From: Onchocerca lupi
Lineage: Eukaryota; Nematoda; Chromadorea; Rhabditida; Onchocercidae
Reading direction: 5' to 3'
Assembly (NCBI GenBank): GCA_028564675.1
Contig: JAOVVO010000288.1
Location: 1-64,000 of the forward strand
Length of the DNA stretch: 64,000 bases
The notes beneath the pieces were generated by a model that saw nothing but the letters and a program-made list of their open reading frames with translations, was not told the origin of the DNA and ran no database searches. Numbering within the stretch: position 1 is the stretch's first letter; each line of letters opens with the position of its first letter. The position numbers and the translations under genes are program-made. Below are positions 40,364-54,393 of this stretch, in pieces.

Positions 40364-43300
40364 TCAAGCTGCAGCAACATATCGTATTTTATCACCAGTT
40401 CGAACCAGTATTTCGTCTTTCACCAAATTGTTGATCGCCTCATCAAACAATTCTCTTGTAAAAGACTGAAAAACGATTTTAACTGATAAGCTAGCGGGTC
40501 ATAAAATTTAAAGCAATATTGATAGAATACAAACCTAAACATTTTAAAAGCAATTTTTTAATAATCAGTTGGAAGGAGCCAATCATGCTTTAAATATTTA
40601 ATTTGATAAATTTTGAATATATTTCTTTTAAGATAGGCACAACCATTTATTAATCAATTTTTAAAATTCTTCATCCTTAAAATTGCAAAAAATTGTCTTC
40701 AGATCTAATAATTCAAAAATCATAAAAAATCATGCAAAACTCTGAAAATTTACTAGATCGTTTTGACGCAACTGCTGCATTAATTTCTTTAGAGAGACCA
40801 AAATTCCATGCCGCTGTGAAAGTTCACTACGTATTGCTTCAGCCAATTGATCGATGACCTCTCTGCTTGTTGTACTGATTCCAGCAGCTAAAATGTTGAT
40901 ATCAACTCGACCGGTAGATGGGTCTACCGCTGACTGTTTCAGCGCTTCGCGATATAAACTGAAATATGACAAAGTTGAAAAAGCTGAATTTGAAAGTTTG
41001 TATTTGGATCTAAACCAAAAAATTTGCTTTTAAAATCAAAAACAATTTAGAATTCACTGTTTGCAATCTGAAGTCAAATTAAGCTGCATTCAATAAAAAC
41101 TAAATAAAGCAAGCATTCTTGATAAACTTGTTATAATAATATAAAAAATTCTCCTGCCTATATGCATCTTCAACATCTTGTACTGACACCGTTTTACTCA
41201 GCCTGATTTTAGCATGTGCTTCGGCCAGACGGATTAACGACTCCAGTTGCCGAGGATAAGCGGAAACCTACAAATTACAATAAGTCAACATCAGTCTTTC
41301 AGTGACCCAATAAAACAGTGAATCATTTTTCAAAAACTCGAATTGAATCGATAAAGCACATTGTTACAAGAAAATTCAAATTATTTCACTTGTCCAAAAC
41401 CAGATCCAGTTTTCCGCATTTGAAGATATTTATCAATAAGGCGTTGCGAAGATGCTTCATCTAGCAGTGGATTAACACAAGACCGAGCATATCCGATATA
41501 ATCACGCAAAAGGGCCAAATCCAGCAGTTCAGAATCTGTAATGCTCAAATATAATTTGCATATTTACTTTTGAAATTTCACGAACTGTATTCCACTTAAT
41601 AATATAAACTAATGTTAAATTTATGAAAAATTCATGCAACTATAACTCTTCTTCATACATCTATGAAGAAACGAATTTTTCATATGGTTAAAATTTTAAT
41701 GATCAATATTCGCTACGTAGCTACATAAAAAAACTCAAGCAGTAAATTCGGTTACAAACGTACCATCGTCATTAGTTTCTTTATAATACAATGAAACCAA
41801 ATGATTAGCAAGACGTCGATCATATAATTCATTTTGAGAATCAACCAAAAGAAAAATTAAATCGAATCTGAAAACACTTCAGCAATATGATATTCAAATT
41901 CCAGAAATGAAACTTTAATAAATATACAAATTTCTACAGGCGAAATCTTGAAAGCAAATACTGACCTGGACAGCAAAGTATGAGGTAGTTGAATATTATC
42001 AACGATGGTCTTATTTCGATTCCACTGCGAGTCTACAGGATTTGCTGCAGCCAAAATTGAAGTCCGTGCATTTAACTGACAAATAATTCCAGCTTTTGCT
42101 ATTGAAAGCGTTTGTTGCTCCATTACCTAAAATATTTATCTTACATCGAATTATACTACTAAAATGTTGATATCAATGAATGACTTAATAACTTATTAAT
42201 CAATTTTTGGTACTTGCAGTTCTTGATTTAAATACCTATTTAAATACATTTCTTATCTTTAAAAATCACTTTATTTAGAAATTTTAAAATAATTCAATAA
42301 AATGGCATCTTCATGATTGACAGTTGGCGAATAGTAAGTGTAATCAACAACTGATAATAAATTATTAAATCAACTATGGTAATTGCAACTTGAAAATGGC
42401 TGGATAAAACAGGAAGCAAAAGAACAGAAAGTGCATAAAATTATTCCAGTAATTCTTAGAGCTGACCGAGTCTTCATAAAACAAACTATTTGACCGATTT
42501 TGCTTTAACTTACTTCATGTAAAACTGAGCGCGTACTATCGTTCATTTTATCAAATTCGTCAATACAACATACTCCATTGTCTGCCAAAACAAGTGCACC
42601 TAAAATAAAATTTCAATCGATTTCGTTTTTTACATCCTCCTTTGCTATTTTAATCAGTTAATGTACCAGTTTGCAACACGAGATAACGAGTGTCTGGATC
42701 ACGGGTAACAGAGGCTGTCAATCCAACTGCAGAAGATCCCTTTCCTGATGTATATTGCGCACGCGGCACAAGTCGATACACATACTGAAATTTTCATTTT
42801 TGTTTTATCATAGCTGCACACAAATATTTGCAAGAAATACCAACTTCGTTCAGACATTATTTATCAAGCTTCTACACTTTTTAAAAGTAATGAATTTTTT
42901 AAGTTAGTTTCAGTTTCCCTTCTTGATTTAATATTTCATGCATTACTTTAAGTGCGAAAAATGCATTTCGAAGAAAAAAACGCAAAGCATTCATGAGTTA
43001 AGAAAAATTATTAAAAATAAAAAGCTTAACTCTCGGTCTGCACAAATCAGCATATAAACTTACTTGTAGAAGCTGACTTTTGCTGGTACCAGGATCTCCG
43101 CAGAGCAATATATTTATTTCGCTTCGTAGTTTGATTTTGTTACCTGTTCTATCTTCCTTGCTGGTGCCACCGAACAATAAACAGAGGATGCCTCGCTTAA
43201 TATCCTCATGACCGTAGATCGAAGGAGCTCAAAACAATGCCATTAAAAAGTTTTACAACAAACTTTTTCATAAAGCTATCTTATGAGTAGTAACACTAAA

Positions 43301-46300
43301 ATATTTCATCATAAAAACCATTATTTTGCTTTTTAAATAAAAAGTCCCGAATTTTTCCAGAAAATATTACTTGGAAAGAGAGGAACAGAAACTTTTGATG
43401 ACATGGTCTTCATAATTATTTAATATTTTGTACATTAATAATAAAATACAAATCGGATCGTGATAAATGATAAAAAAAATCTGAAGACTTTATTAATTTA
43501 AGAAAAATATCGACATAAGAAGCATAAAAGACATATTAACATTCTAAATGAGAGTTTTTCTTACCCACAGCATTTGTCAATCGATTAACAATATCGGCTC
43601 TTTTCGCCAAATTCACGATCATAGAAACTCTTTCATGCGTCAAATGAGTTCTCAAAAAAAATTCAGAAATAAGATTTAAATGGCAATGAACCAAGAAGCT
43701 TTTCAAACTTTTTGATAAACAATGAATAACATTCAGATTATAATCATGAAATTTAGCTACTATATCTTCCTTTGAATTTTTCAAAAATGATGTGCTTACC
43801 CATCATCGATTTGATGTAAGCGACTCTGATCAGTTTTTCGAAAGTGTAACACATCGATACTGGTACGATAAACGGAATTAACATTTCGCATGCGTGGATT
43901 TACGCGTGCTGGTATGGCACGGTAAATGCCCGTTACAGCTACACGATCACCGGGTTGAACACGTTCCACCATGTCCCCGTGCGCAAGCAATGTTACAGTA
44001 TGTGGTGTCTGGCCAGCAGGCATATCATCTAGAAAAAAAAACAAATTTTTAAAATTAAATTTTAAGTAGAATGAAAAATCAAATTATAACACGAAAATTG
44101 TTCGGTCAATCAGTAAATCTCTTCTGAGAAAATGGAACAGAATCCATTTCAAAAAAGTTTCTCCACAACAGGATTCAAATACTCCATTGAGTCCAACCAT
44201 CAGCTTAAAAGTCTATTATACATTCATGAATTTTAATACCGCAACATACCTGGAGATTCTTGCAGTTTAATTATTTGTTTATCCATAAAAAGAGAACGAT
44301 TATGGACAAGCTGGAAAGAATATTTGGACTGACAGTTTTGACATATAGCTGGTTCTTCAATTCGGCCACGGTCTACTTCAACATCAGCCTAAAATACTCC
44401 TTTTCACAAAAAGTCAAAGAAAAAGTATAATTTTTTAAGCATGAAAATTTTTTGCTTTTTTACTTAAGACTTAAAAATGTGACTGAATATTTCTTATACT
44501 TTGCGCACTATCAAAAAGATAATAGAAGCTTTTAAGCAGTCTTAATTTTAATGACAATTTAAATAGAAATTACCGGAAAATTGCAAACACTGCACTGGAA
44601 ATATGCTTGTCTCATTTCAGGAATCAGTGGTGAAGTTCGTACAACCATACCGCTAACAGTGATTAATTGATCGATATCCTGTGGATTCAATGCACGCATG
44701 TTACGCGTTTTCTGTGCATTAAATGGCCGAACTTCAATCGGAGCATACAATACCTTTTGATATTTCTCGGAAAAAATTTCGTTTATCGTCAGATCAAGAT
44801 ATGGTATAATGTCCTTAAATACAGAAATATTTTATAAATTTAAGGAAATCAAATATGAAAGAAGTTTCGGAAATACAAAATCGATAAACCAAAAGTGATG
44901 ATGTTATCAGCAATATAGATTACCATCTGATAAGAGAAAATAATGTTAAAACCATTATTTCACACTATGACAGTCTCTGCATTTAGATTTATTGATATTC
45001 ACTATTATTTATTTACAACAACGAACTTATTTCAGTAGAAAAAGCAGTAAATAAACAGTAAATGCAAAACTTACCGATGGATAACAAACAATTTTTCGAT
45101 ACAACGCTTCATCGAATAACCTGACATGTTGCAAATTCAAATTAAAAGCAATATTCTCAGACTGATCAATTTCATACAAGCGCTCCAAATAGTATGGCCG
45201 TTCCAAATCAATTTCTGAAAATAAGTTAATTTTGGGCCTTACTTTAAGCATTTGTAAATGTTGCATTGTTATTTGGTCAAGCCACGTATTTTCAGTCAAT
45301 GCTGGAAATGCCATTATCGTACTGTAGAGTCAAAAAACTATAAAAATAAAGGATTCTTCGATAACCAATTCCGACAAGAATTACTGTTATTACTATTTGT
45401 ATCATCAATACTATGGATAAAAAAAATTCCACATTATTCACATAAATCAATGAATCTGATCCTTTCCACATTATTCACATAAATCAATGAATCTGATCCT
45501 TTTCTTATCAGTAACAGAATTATCGCTAGTATTATTTTGGAATCATTTCACCTACCCATCCGCACATTCGATGGAAGTGTCAGCATATTTTCATCATCAG
45601 AAACACTTGTCGGTCTAAATTCATAGACGAAAGTGCGAAATGCGCGCCGTATATCAAAAACACAGATACGTGTTCCCCAAATATAGAGCTTTGGGCCAGG
45701 TTCCAAACCATCTGAGAGATCGTCCTGAAGAGAAAAGTTCTACTAGCTTTAGAAAAAAAAAAAGAAGAAAAGCATTGTAGAACATGATCATTTTTTTCGT
45801 AATATTTTGAAACCAACTTCCATATTGTCGATGCAAATTGTACGATGTTGAGATGGGGCACAGTTAATATCGGGTCGCATGTGTCGCACTGTCCGCTGCC
45901 ATGACATTGTACTGCCCACTTGACTTGATGTATCCAGATCAGAGCCATAATGAAGTACACTTGATTCTAAAAACAGGAAAAAAGTTGTTATGTATCTGTG
46001 ATACACTTTCCGGAAAATATTCAGACGCATGAATGCTAGACAATGAAAGTATCTGCTGGATGATCTATTGAATAAGCAATGTGTATTCCACTGTTTAAAT
46101 TGTGACTACTTTGCTAAGCGCTTTCACTTAGCTAAATTCTAGAAAGTCCCACTATACTCATAAACAACATAGTCAAATGTAAAATGAAATATCATTCTAT
46201 GCTATATGCATTCTTTATGAGACAGCAGCATCACTGATAACTATCAATAATAAGTTTCAGGAACAAGAATAAAGTTCTTTTTTTGAACCAATCTATGTAA

Positions 46301-46938
46301 ATTAGTTCTAATTCATGCAGAATAACTTCCTTAAATCCGATTAATTCCAGTCATATTAACGGAAATGATAAAAGTTAGACCGATAAACAATATCAAAAAC
46401 TATTATTTACCGGTTAACTGCGATCGTGCTGGTGAATGGCGCTCATTTTGATCATGCTGAATTGCTTCTTGTTCTGTATTTTGGGTATTTCCATCTTCTA
46501 TTATCAATATAAGATCATGTTTTAATTATAAAATAACTAGCGTGGATAATTGCTGTATAAACGGAAGAATCCGTAGAATATAATCAATATGGACCTACTG
46601 AGAATTCCAATAAAAAGGAAAAAAAAGGAGGAGCAATAAGTAATAAAGCCAGTTTGAAGTTCGTTAAAATTTTTGACATTTAGGTACTAATGTTAATAGG
46701 AAGTTTGTTGCAAATATAATTTTATTCATTGTTTTTCTAAAAATTCTGTAAAATTACCTATTTCTTGCTCTTGTAATGATGACGGTTGTCGATATGAATT
46801 TCTACTTCGGGATTGTGAAGTTCTCGTCGAATTACTAGAAGCCTGAGAGGACATTTGATGTGAATTCGGAGGACTTCCCGAAGCGGTAGAAGAGAGACGA
46901 TGGCGCGAAGAATGTGAATGGGACGAATTCCCAGACAT
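40364..46938 (-). CDS. mcm-4: DNA replication licensing factor MCM4
   Basis: Subunit of the MCM2-7 replicative helicase in the nucleus. Eighteen exons: 46758-46938, 46411-46497, 45818-45966, 45556-45724, 45075-45301, 44574-44813, 44250-44388, 43800-44028, 43565-43650, 43064-43227, 42667-42784, 42514-42599, 41966-42126, 41764-41867, 41390-41535, 41158-41267, 40754-40958, 40364-40465; 900 residues (human 863), all in phase. The N-terminus is Ser-rich (SSHSHSSRHRLSS), the kind of tail phosphorylated by DDK in other MCM4s. OB-fold region: LNPQDIDQLITVSGMVVRTS; zinc finger CSVC..CQNC (about 344-369). AAA+ core: Walker A GDPGTSKS (about 546-553), Walker B CCIDEFDKM, arginine finger LLSR (679). The C-terminal winged helix ends KIRYVAAA. 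MCM4 is favoured over other MCMs by EMRQAYFQC, LIPEM and AGQTPHTV. The intron after 41158 starts GC. Confidence 0.96.
45429..45502. repeat. Perfect 37-base tandem duplication in an MCM4 intron
   Basis: Two adjacent identical 37-base copies, 45429-45465 and 45466-45502, in the intron between exons 45556-45724 and 45075-45301. Identity suggests a recent duplication or an assembly artefact. Confidence 0.9.
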
Positions 46939-46978
46939 TTCTAGAAGGAATGTCGATTTCTCTTTCTTCGTCTGTCTA
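46939..46978 (-). promoter_or_regulatory. Candidate trans-splice acceptor and leader of MCM4
   Basis: TTTTTTTAG on the minus strand ends at 46976, leaving a 37-base leader before the ATG at 46938. It could equally be the end of an upstream cis-intron. Confidence 0.3.
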
Positions 46979-49900
46979 AAAAAATTAAATTTTAGTTTAA
47001 ACATCCGGCTCATTTATAGTCTAACTTAATTAATGAGTTCATAGTCCAGTCCCTCTAAATTAAATTATGGCCTGACGCACGCCAATGGTCTACTCCACAT
47101 TTCCTTTTCCCGCTTGAAAAATATTTGAATTTCCATCTTGCAATCTTTGAGAGTGACAGTGAAATTCTACATCCCACTTATTGTGGAATCTTGACGGATC
47201 GTCGAATTGTTCATGATGGCAGGAAGGAGAAGGCAAATAAGGGGATATGGTATTTCCGGGTGATAAATTATGCCGAACTGATCTACTAAATAATGAATCG
47301 ATCTGATATTGAGGGAAAATTTTCAAGTTGAATAAATGGAAATTGATTTAAATGCATCGGGTAAGAGATCAGGTAAGTCATCGGGTGACTCTTCATCTAA
47401 CACATAATAAAATTAATTTTCAAAAAAATATTACATTGTATACGATTCATCCGTTCATCCCCAATGAATTTTCCCATTATATTATGAATAGTATTGCCAC
47501 ATAGGGTTATTGTCACTTCTTAGACGCAGCATAATTTTCTGTGCAAGGTCGGTGCTCTTCAAGTTTTGTCAACATCAAAAGGCTCAAATGTAAATAGAAT
47601 GCATATCTCTAGTTTAGAATACCTATCTGACTTTTTACTGTTGTTTTTATTAGAGAATTATCTTGTTCTTTTCTCATGTATAAAACTTATGAAGGGAACG
47701 AATTCTTTTAATTGCATCGTTGAATTGTTTTAAAATATTAATATATTGTAACCAAAGATATGCGTTCTATTTGCTGTTAGTAGACGGAATTATCACCTGA
47801 GTCTTTTGGTGCTGACACAACTTCGAGAAAGAGTATTAACCTTTCTAAAAAATAATAAAAACTGGAAATCGTTTGGTAGAATGAGATATATAACTAAAAC
47901 TTTCGCACTTATCAATAAATCATAGCACATTGGTTTGTAGATGGGATCGAGAAAAAAAAAGTCTGGTTTGAGGTCTAAGCGGTATCTCGAATTGTCATCC
48001 TAAAATGCGAAAGTTGTTTTTTTGCCTATCAAAATTAAGACAGTGATACGTGTTACATGATAATCACTACCATCTGTTCAATATTCATGACATCCCTAAT
48101 CAGAAGTGAGCATTAAAGGAGCATGTTTTTACAACCAACATTTGGCATTATTCGTCTTTAAAATTGCAACTTTACTATTCTTCTTCAAAATTTTAACTTT
48201 GCCGGTAAAATTAATTATAGTCAATAATCCACTTTCTGTCATTTCTTTTCTCTAATTCGTTTTCCATTCGATTTTACTTTCTAATTAGTAACAAATGTGA
48301 TATAATTTGTTGATTTTTTGGATTCCTGTCTGATACGTAATGATGTTGTAATTGCACTGTTAGTAAGTTTTTCCGTTTCTCCAAAGATTTAAATCTATTC
48401 TCTTATCAAATTTTTGTCAAAGGAAAAAAAGAGTACTTATCCTTATAAGATTCTAATATTTTAAGATTGGGAACATAAGTTTAATTAGATTAAAAATAAC
48501 ATTATTATGGTAAAATCTCGACAGAAGCATAATTTTCGGTTTTAGTGAAAAGAAACGAAATTTTTAAATAGTCGATATTTTTATTTTTGACATTTGTAAC
48601 TTACTTTGTATTCTGCAGTTTTCTGCAGCATTTGCTTTGAATTCAAAAAAATAACTATACAAAAGTTATTTTTTTCTCTAGAAAATTACTCTAAATTCTT
48701 TCTACTCTTAAGTTCTTTTTTGTTTTTAGTTAAACTATTGATATGGCCCATAAATTGAATGATAATGAAATTTATTCCTTCAAAATGCTTAATATTTTCT
48801 TTACTCACAGTCATATCTTAGCTATCTAAAGTTTTCAATGAAGGAGCATCGATAAATGGATCGCAGTAAATTAAAATAAGTAAAAATTGTACGAAAGGAA
48901 TTATTTAAAAAAAATTATGCTGGATAGTCATTTCCAACCATTTACAAAAATATTTGAACGAAAAAGCAGATCGATTTGACGCTTCATTTAATTTATCATA
49001 TTGCCAAAAATGAAAGCAATTTGCCATGAGTATTTGATATTTTTTCAATAAATAATTACCAGTAATTCATCGCAGATATTTTTCGAACTTCTTTCTATGT
49101 ATAAGTTTAGAAATTAATATAGCTAATGATAGCGCATATCATAAAAGGTAGGCTTCCAATTTGAGAAATCAGCTGAAGATAAATTAGCTGGAGATGATTT
49201 CTAAAAAGGAATCAAATTGGAAGTTTAGATCTAATGATGCGCGCTATCATCATCCATTTTAATAACCAGATTTATAAAGTAAAAGAAGTTTAGCATTTCC
49301 ACCAACTAATAAGAAGATTTTAGAGTTGTTTGGTATGATTTTCATTAGGAAAGGTAACCTTTCGCTAGATTTCTCGTATTTTTAATAATAATTTTCAGTA
49401 TTTTAAATTTCAGCAAAATGTTTAAAATTCTTGGTGTTCTGTGTAGCAAACGAACGATGGCAAAATAGCGCTGAATTAATCATTCTGAAAATACTGCTTT
49501 AAAATAGTTACATTAGAATAGAGAATACATATGATATAGATACCAGGCATTTTATTATCATTCGATCATTCTCCAATATGGTGAAAATTTTTCATAACTG
49601 GAAACTTCAAGTTATCCAGTTTATTAAATATAATTCTTACAAATGACGATTTACTGCAATTCGATCAATTAAGAACAAGAAAACTGAATTTGCAATTTCA
49701 ATAAAAAAAGGTGCCGAAAGTTAAAACTAGACAAAAACTAATTTATTGTGAAGAAATCTAAGCTGCTTGTGAGTATTGTCAATATTGTAATTCAATGAAC
49801 ATATCATTTTCGTCAAATATGTTGCATTAATAATTGCTTGATGAAGGATCTAACTTTCAGATTGATTTCATGAAGCTCAATTTTCTCGTATAATTTATCA

Positions 49901-52798
49901 ATCTATATATGCACCTGTGAGAAATGTTATTTTAATTTGAAATTCTATTTTTGAATTTAAGATGTCAAGAATTGTTAGGAACGCTTTTGATCAAGTCAAG
50001 AAACTATTGCTGTATAGATAGAGAGATTTTGTCAAAAGATAAGGAATTATTAAATTTTTTTCATCAAGAAATGTAATCGGTGAAGACTTTTTGATGGTCA
50101 GAAAATAAAGCTCATTTCTGAAAACCATAAATCTGTAATGGGACAAATACTTTCGTTGTTAAATTTTGAATTCCAGAAAAATTGCTGTTTTGCCATTACT
50201 TTTAGATCGAATAAAAAAAAAAAAGATTGATTCAGATATTTAAATTCTTTGAAGTTTGAGAAATCGCAATTGATAAATGGAATAACTGAATAAGCGTGCA
50301 GATTTTTTAATTTGTTTGAATTCATAGTAGTCTTGTGATTTCAACCATCTGTCGATAGGAAGAGGAATTATATAAAATTTTGGTTTCCTTTTCTCTGCAA
50401 TTCTCCAACTTAAATATAAATAATTTGGCTCAAATTCCGGTAATTATGGCATTCTCGTTTCATCCACAACAGTTTTTAAGAATGCAACCATCAATGCAAA
50501 CTTTAATCAAACTTTAACTTTGCAACTAGCATTGCCTTAACAGATTAACTACTCAAATATGAATGAATATATGAAATCAAATAAAACTTTTGTTTGCAGA
50601 AAAAAAAAAATTTCTGTGCGAAAATTTTCAGAAAATACAAGATTTGAAACGAACATTTGATGGACTACGATTCAGAGTTTGGCTTTAATAAACGATCGTT
50701 TGATCATATGGATTTGTCCGAATTTTTAATAAAAAGAACGAAAGAAGTTGTATTGGTCTTGCGGAAAAAAAAAGCAATTGCACATATACGAGAGGTAATT
50801 GTTGATCATTTTCTGTTTCTTTAATGACATAATTGAATTTGATCGAGGACCAGTGTTTTGAATTTGTATATTTACATGAAATTTCATTCAAATCGCATTT
50901 AATCATTTTAGAAATGTCTCCTTCCTGATCTAATCCATTCGTCTTCATACCAAAATCAGAATAAGGTGCTGAAATTCGTGATAAATAGTGATATAATTAA
51001 AAAAGAGTCGTTAAAAAATCTCAAATGGGAGCATTAACGAAGAGAATGAAATTCGAACATTTATGGAATTTCAGATCATTTAGTAATTCTGCAACTACAG
51101 ACGTGAAAGAGCCTTTCTACAGAATAAAGTCTTCTTATTTTGTTCTCTGTAAGAATCATTCCGTTTCATACATTCATAACTCTGAGTTCTAAGCAGCATA
51201 CGCATGATAGATGAAAATTAGAATTGTTAATTTTTTTTGCAATAATTTCTGTAAAATATTTAATATGTTATTTTCATAAAATTTAGGCAACTACTGATCT
51301 TTTACCTTCCCTATGCCCTATATTCTTAAGGTTTCAGATGCCTGCACAATGAAATTCTCGTGTCGTCTGATCAGTTGCTTCTGCATATAGACATCCAAAA
51401 ATAAGCTGCTCATTATAATTTTAAAATCTTAGCAAAATTTCGAAATCAATTCTGTCAAAGGTCTAATTTTTGATATAATAATTGATGATGCAAATAAGAA
51501 AGTTCCAGATTTCCAATAAATCTTTGATATTACAAGCCAGGACAAGATTTATGCAAACTGCAAGAATTAACAACCAAGATATTTATAGTGACACTATTTG
51601 CATTTCATCACACTATGCACCGAGCCTCTCGAAACAGGCTTAATATGTTGGCCATCACTTTATCTTATTTATTAGAACATCGGTAATTTTGGCTACGATT
51701 CTAGAAACAAAAAAACTTCATGGGAGAAATATGTCTGTAAATGATGAATAAATAGCAATATTTATCCATGTAATTATACCCACTTCCGAATTAAATGATC
51801 AATAACTTTAAAATCTCCATGCTTTCAAAATGCGCATTTATTTCTATCAATATCGATTATCGGAATATCAAATAAGTTAGGACAAATAGATAGGGATTTT
51901 ATTATAGGAATTCGATGCAGTCACATTGCTAGTCATGTATTATGAAATTTTCAATGATTTTAAACAGTCTCAAGTTTACAACACTTTTTTTGGAATCATG
52001 TTAGAGTCTCATGCCTCAAGCAGAACAACAAATCCTTGAAATTTTTGAAAAATTTCCGGTTAAAATTGAAAATACACAAGTTCCACTTTTAAAACAATAT
52101 GCATAACAAGTCATTAAGGATACCAGTCACTGTTTGTTAAATTTTCAGGCACTTAGTTCTTCCTTCTGCACGCTGCGACGAAAATTCTCTGGCACTGGCC
52201 AGTCTTTTACCTAGTGATGCCTTGAGAATTCAGTGAAGAATTCAGTGCTTAAAATGAAGTCCATAACAATTAATATGATATGAAAAATATTTACAAACAA
52301 AAGGTAACAATAGCAAAAATATAGGAGTGAAAGCTAAGCTATATTATTTACTTCCACTATCCAATCTGAGCGCTCAAAACGAGATAAAAAATGGAAAGAA
52401 CAAAATAACAATATAATATAATTATTTTGATTTGGAATCAAGAAGCCTCTTACCTATTTGCACTTCTTTTCTTTTTTGGATATTTCCATTCAAAAAAATT
52501 GGAGAACGCGGAGCGGCAGTAACAGCAGTCGATCTACTATGTATATATAAATTACGCAATAATTTAGTTATGCATAAACTAGTCGGTCATGCATGAGATA
52601 TCGTTGCAATAACAAAAGAACTTACTGATGTACACATCAATACGAGATAAGCTGGAAGGGTGATGAAGTACATACAATCAATTAGTTAAACTATTCTTGC
52701 GAAACTTGTCCATATTTAAGACTAAACCCGTAAAATTTCAACAGTATAAAATAAACAATAGTTAGCCGAAACAGAAGAATATGACAGTCGTAGAAAGC
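46979..52798. other. 5.8 kb gap between MCM4 and CC2D1
   Basis: No protein family recognised on either strand. A slightly less AT-rich patch at 47090-47330 has a 78-codon minus-strand frame, probably 5' regulatory sequence of MCM4. The rest is AT-rich, apart from the hairpin at 49126-49252. CC2D1 transcription ends at its right-hand side. Confidence 0.5.
49126..49252. repeat. Long imperfect inverted repeat (hairpin)
   Basis: Left arm 49126-49174 and right arm about 49188-49252 fold on each other. The outer 17 bases (ATGATAGCGCATATCAT against ATGATGCGCGCTATCAT) pair at 16 positions including one G-T. Then CTTCCAATTTGA pairs perfectly over 12 bases with TCAAATTGGAAG, and GAAATCA pairs with TGATTTC after a one-sided bulge of about ten bases. 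AGCT pairs with AGCT around an 11-base loop. It could be a small non-autonomous element (MITE) or a transcribed hairpin RNA; I see no flanking target duplication I trust. Confidence 0.8.
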
Positions 52799-54358
52799 TC
52801 ATAGTTCCAATATCAACCATTTTTTCTGCGTAATTGAAAGCTTCTTTCCATTCAAAGGCTCGCGAATACGTACCTGAAATTTTATTAAGAAATAATAATT
52901 AAACCCGATCTAAAAAAATTATGCATAATATTCACATTCTTTAAAAAAAACATGCAATTCCATCCTGTCCTCGTTTGTCTAAAAAATATGAGAAAAGATC
53001 AAATTAATACGAAGAAATAAAAAATAAATAACCCGGTAATTCAATTTTCCTCTTGTTTGCTTTCGTCCTTCCATCAGATCTATGCTTTCATGAATGTGAA
53101 CTTTTTCTTCCAAATCGACCAACTTGCAGTCGGCAGTAGCAATTAGTTTGTCACTCCTTAGAAAACCGCCTTTTTGATAAATCTGAAAAGAAGGAATTTT
53201 TTGACAGATCGGAAAATAAGTAGAAAAAAGCAAGAGCTATAAAATAAATTTTCTAATAATATGTTAAATCATCATCTTTATGGAAAGCCTACAAGAATAT
53301 TTCTGTACCCATGATGAAAGAAAAATAGGAATGTTTTATTTCTTATTATTTTTGATATTCAAACTAATAAATGATTAATAATGTGATTTTCAAATAACCT
53401 CAAATTTCAAACAGTTCCTTTTAATGATTCTTTGTAACTGTTTGGTTTTCCGATTGATTGTCAGCAGAAATTTCTGATTGTATTCTAAAAATAACGAGAC
53501 ATAAAATACATAAATTAATAAATAAGGATTTGTAATGGAGAGGAAAAAAGGATAAAAAAAAAGCCGACAACACAATAAACTGCATCAAGGCTGCAAAAAT
53601 GTATTGCAATAATAATAGATTTTCTCTTTTTCCTTTATTTCCTAATTGTTTTTGTCTTATTCTTTTTAAATTGTCTTTGTATTGTTTTTTCCCTCCTTTT
53701 GTCCCATTTCTCCGAAAATAGCAAACTATTCTCCCTCTCTGGTTATGAGCAAAGATTGGGAGTACATGAATAATTGCATAACAAAACATTTGGCAAGCTA
53801 GGATGAGATTTTTACTGCTAGCAATAATGATAACAGAATAAAATGAAAACTATAAAATTCTTAAAAAATAATGCGAAATCAGGAAGAGAAGATATTTTCC
53901 AACTATAACCTGAGTTCATATATTTTTCGCCAGTTGATAACAAATACATTCTACATTTATAAAGAGTATCACAATAATAAATCAATTCATAAATATTTCA
54001 TTTTATTCTAGCTTACATTTCACGATAGAAAAGTAAATGACTATAGCAATTCATTTCTCAAAATTCGACGGTAGACATACATCGAAGTAGACAATATATA
54101 AAAAAGAAATACCTGGCGAATTCGTAGCAGATATAACTTTAGTTCTACCAGTTTGATGAGCGTCGTGGGGAAATGCAAAATTATATTTTACAAATAGATA
54201 ACCATCAGACGATTTCCAACCTGGAATATTTTTCTTTCGACTTTTAATGAAATTTGCATATAATCATAAAAATCTGCTTTGAAAATATCGCGATGGTAAT
54301 GCTTAAGAACTTACAAGTACAGCTGGTTCTTGAGCAATATTAGATACTTAGCATCACT

Positions 54359-54393
<35 letters not shown>

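Noticed and set aside
47090..47326. 78-codon minus-strand frame upstream of MCM4
   Set aside because: Less AT-rich, but no recognisable domain and no phase-compatible join to MCM4 exon 1.
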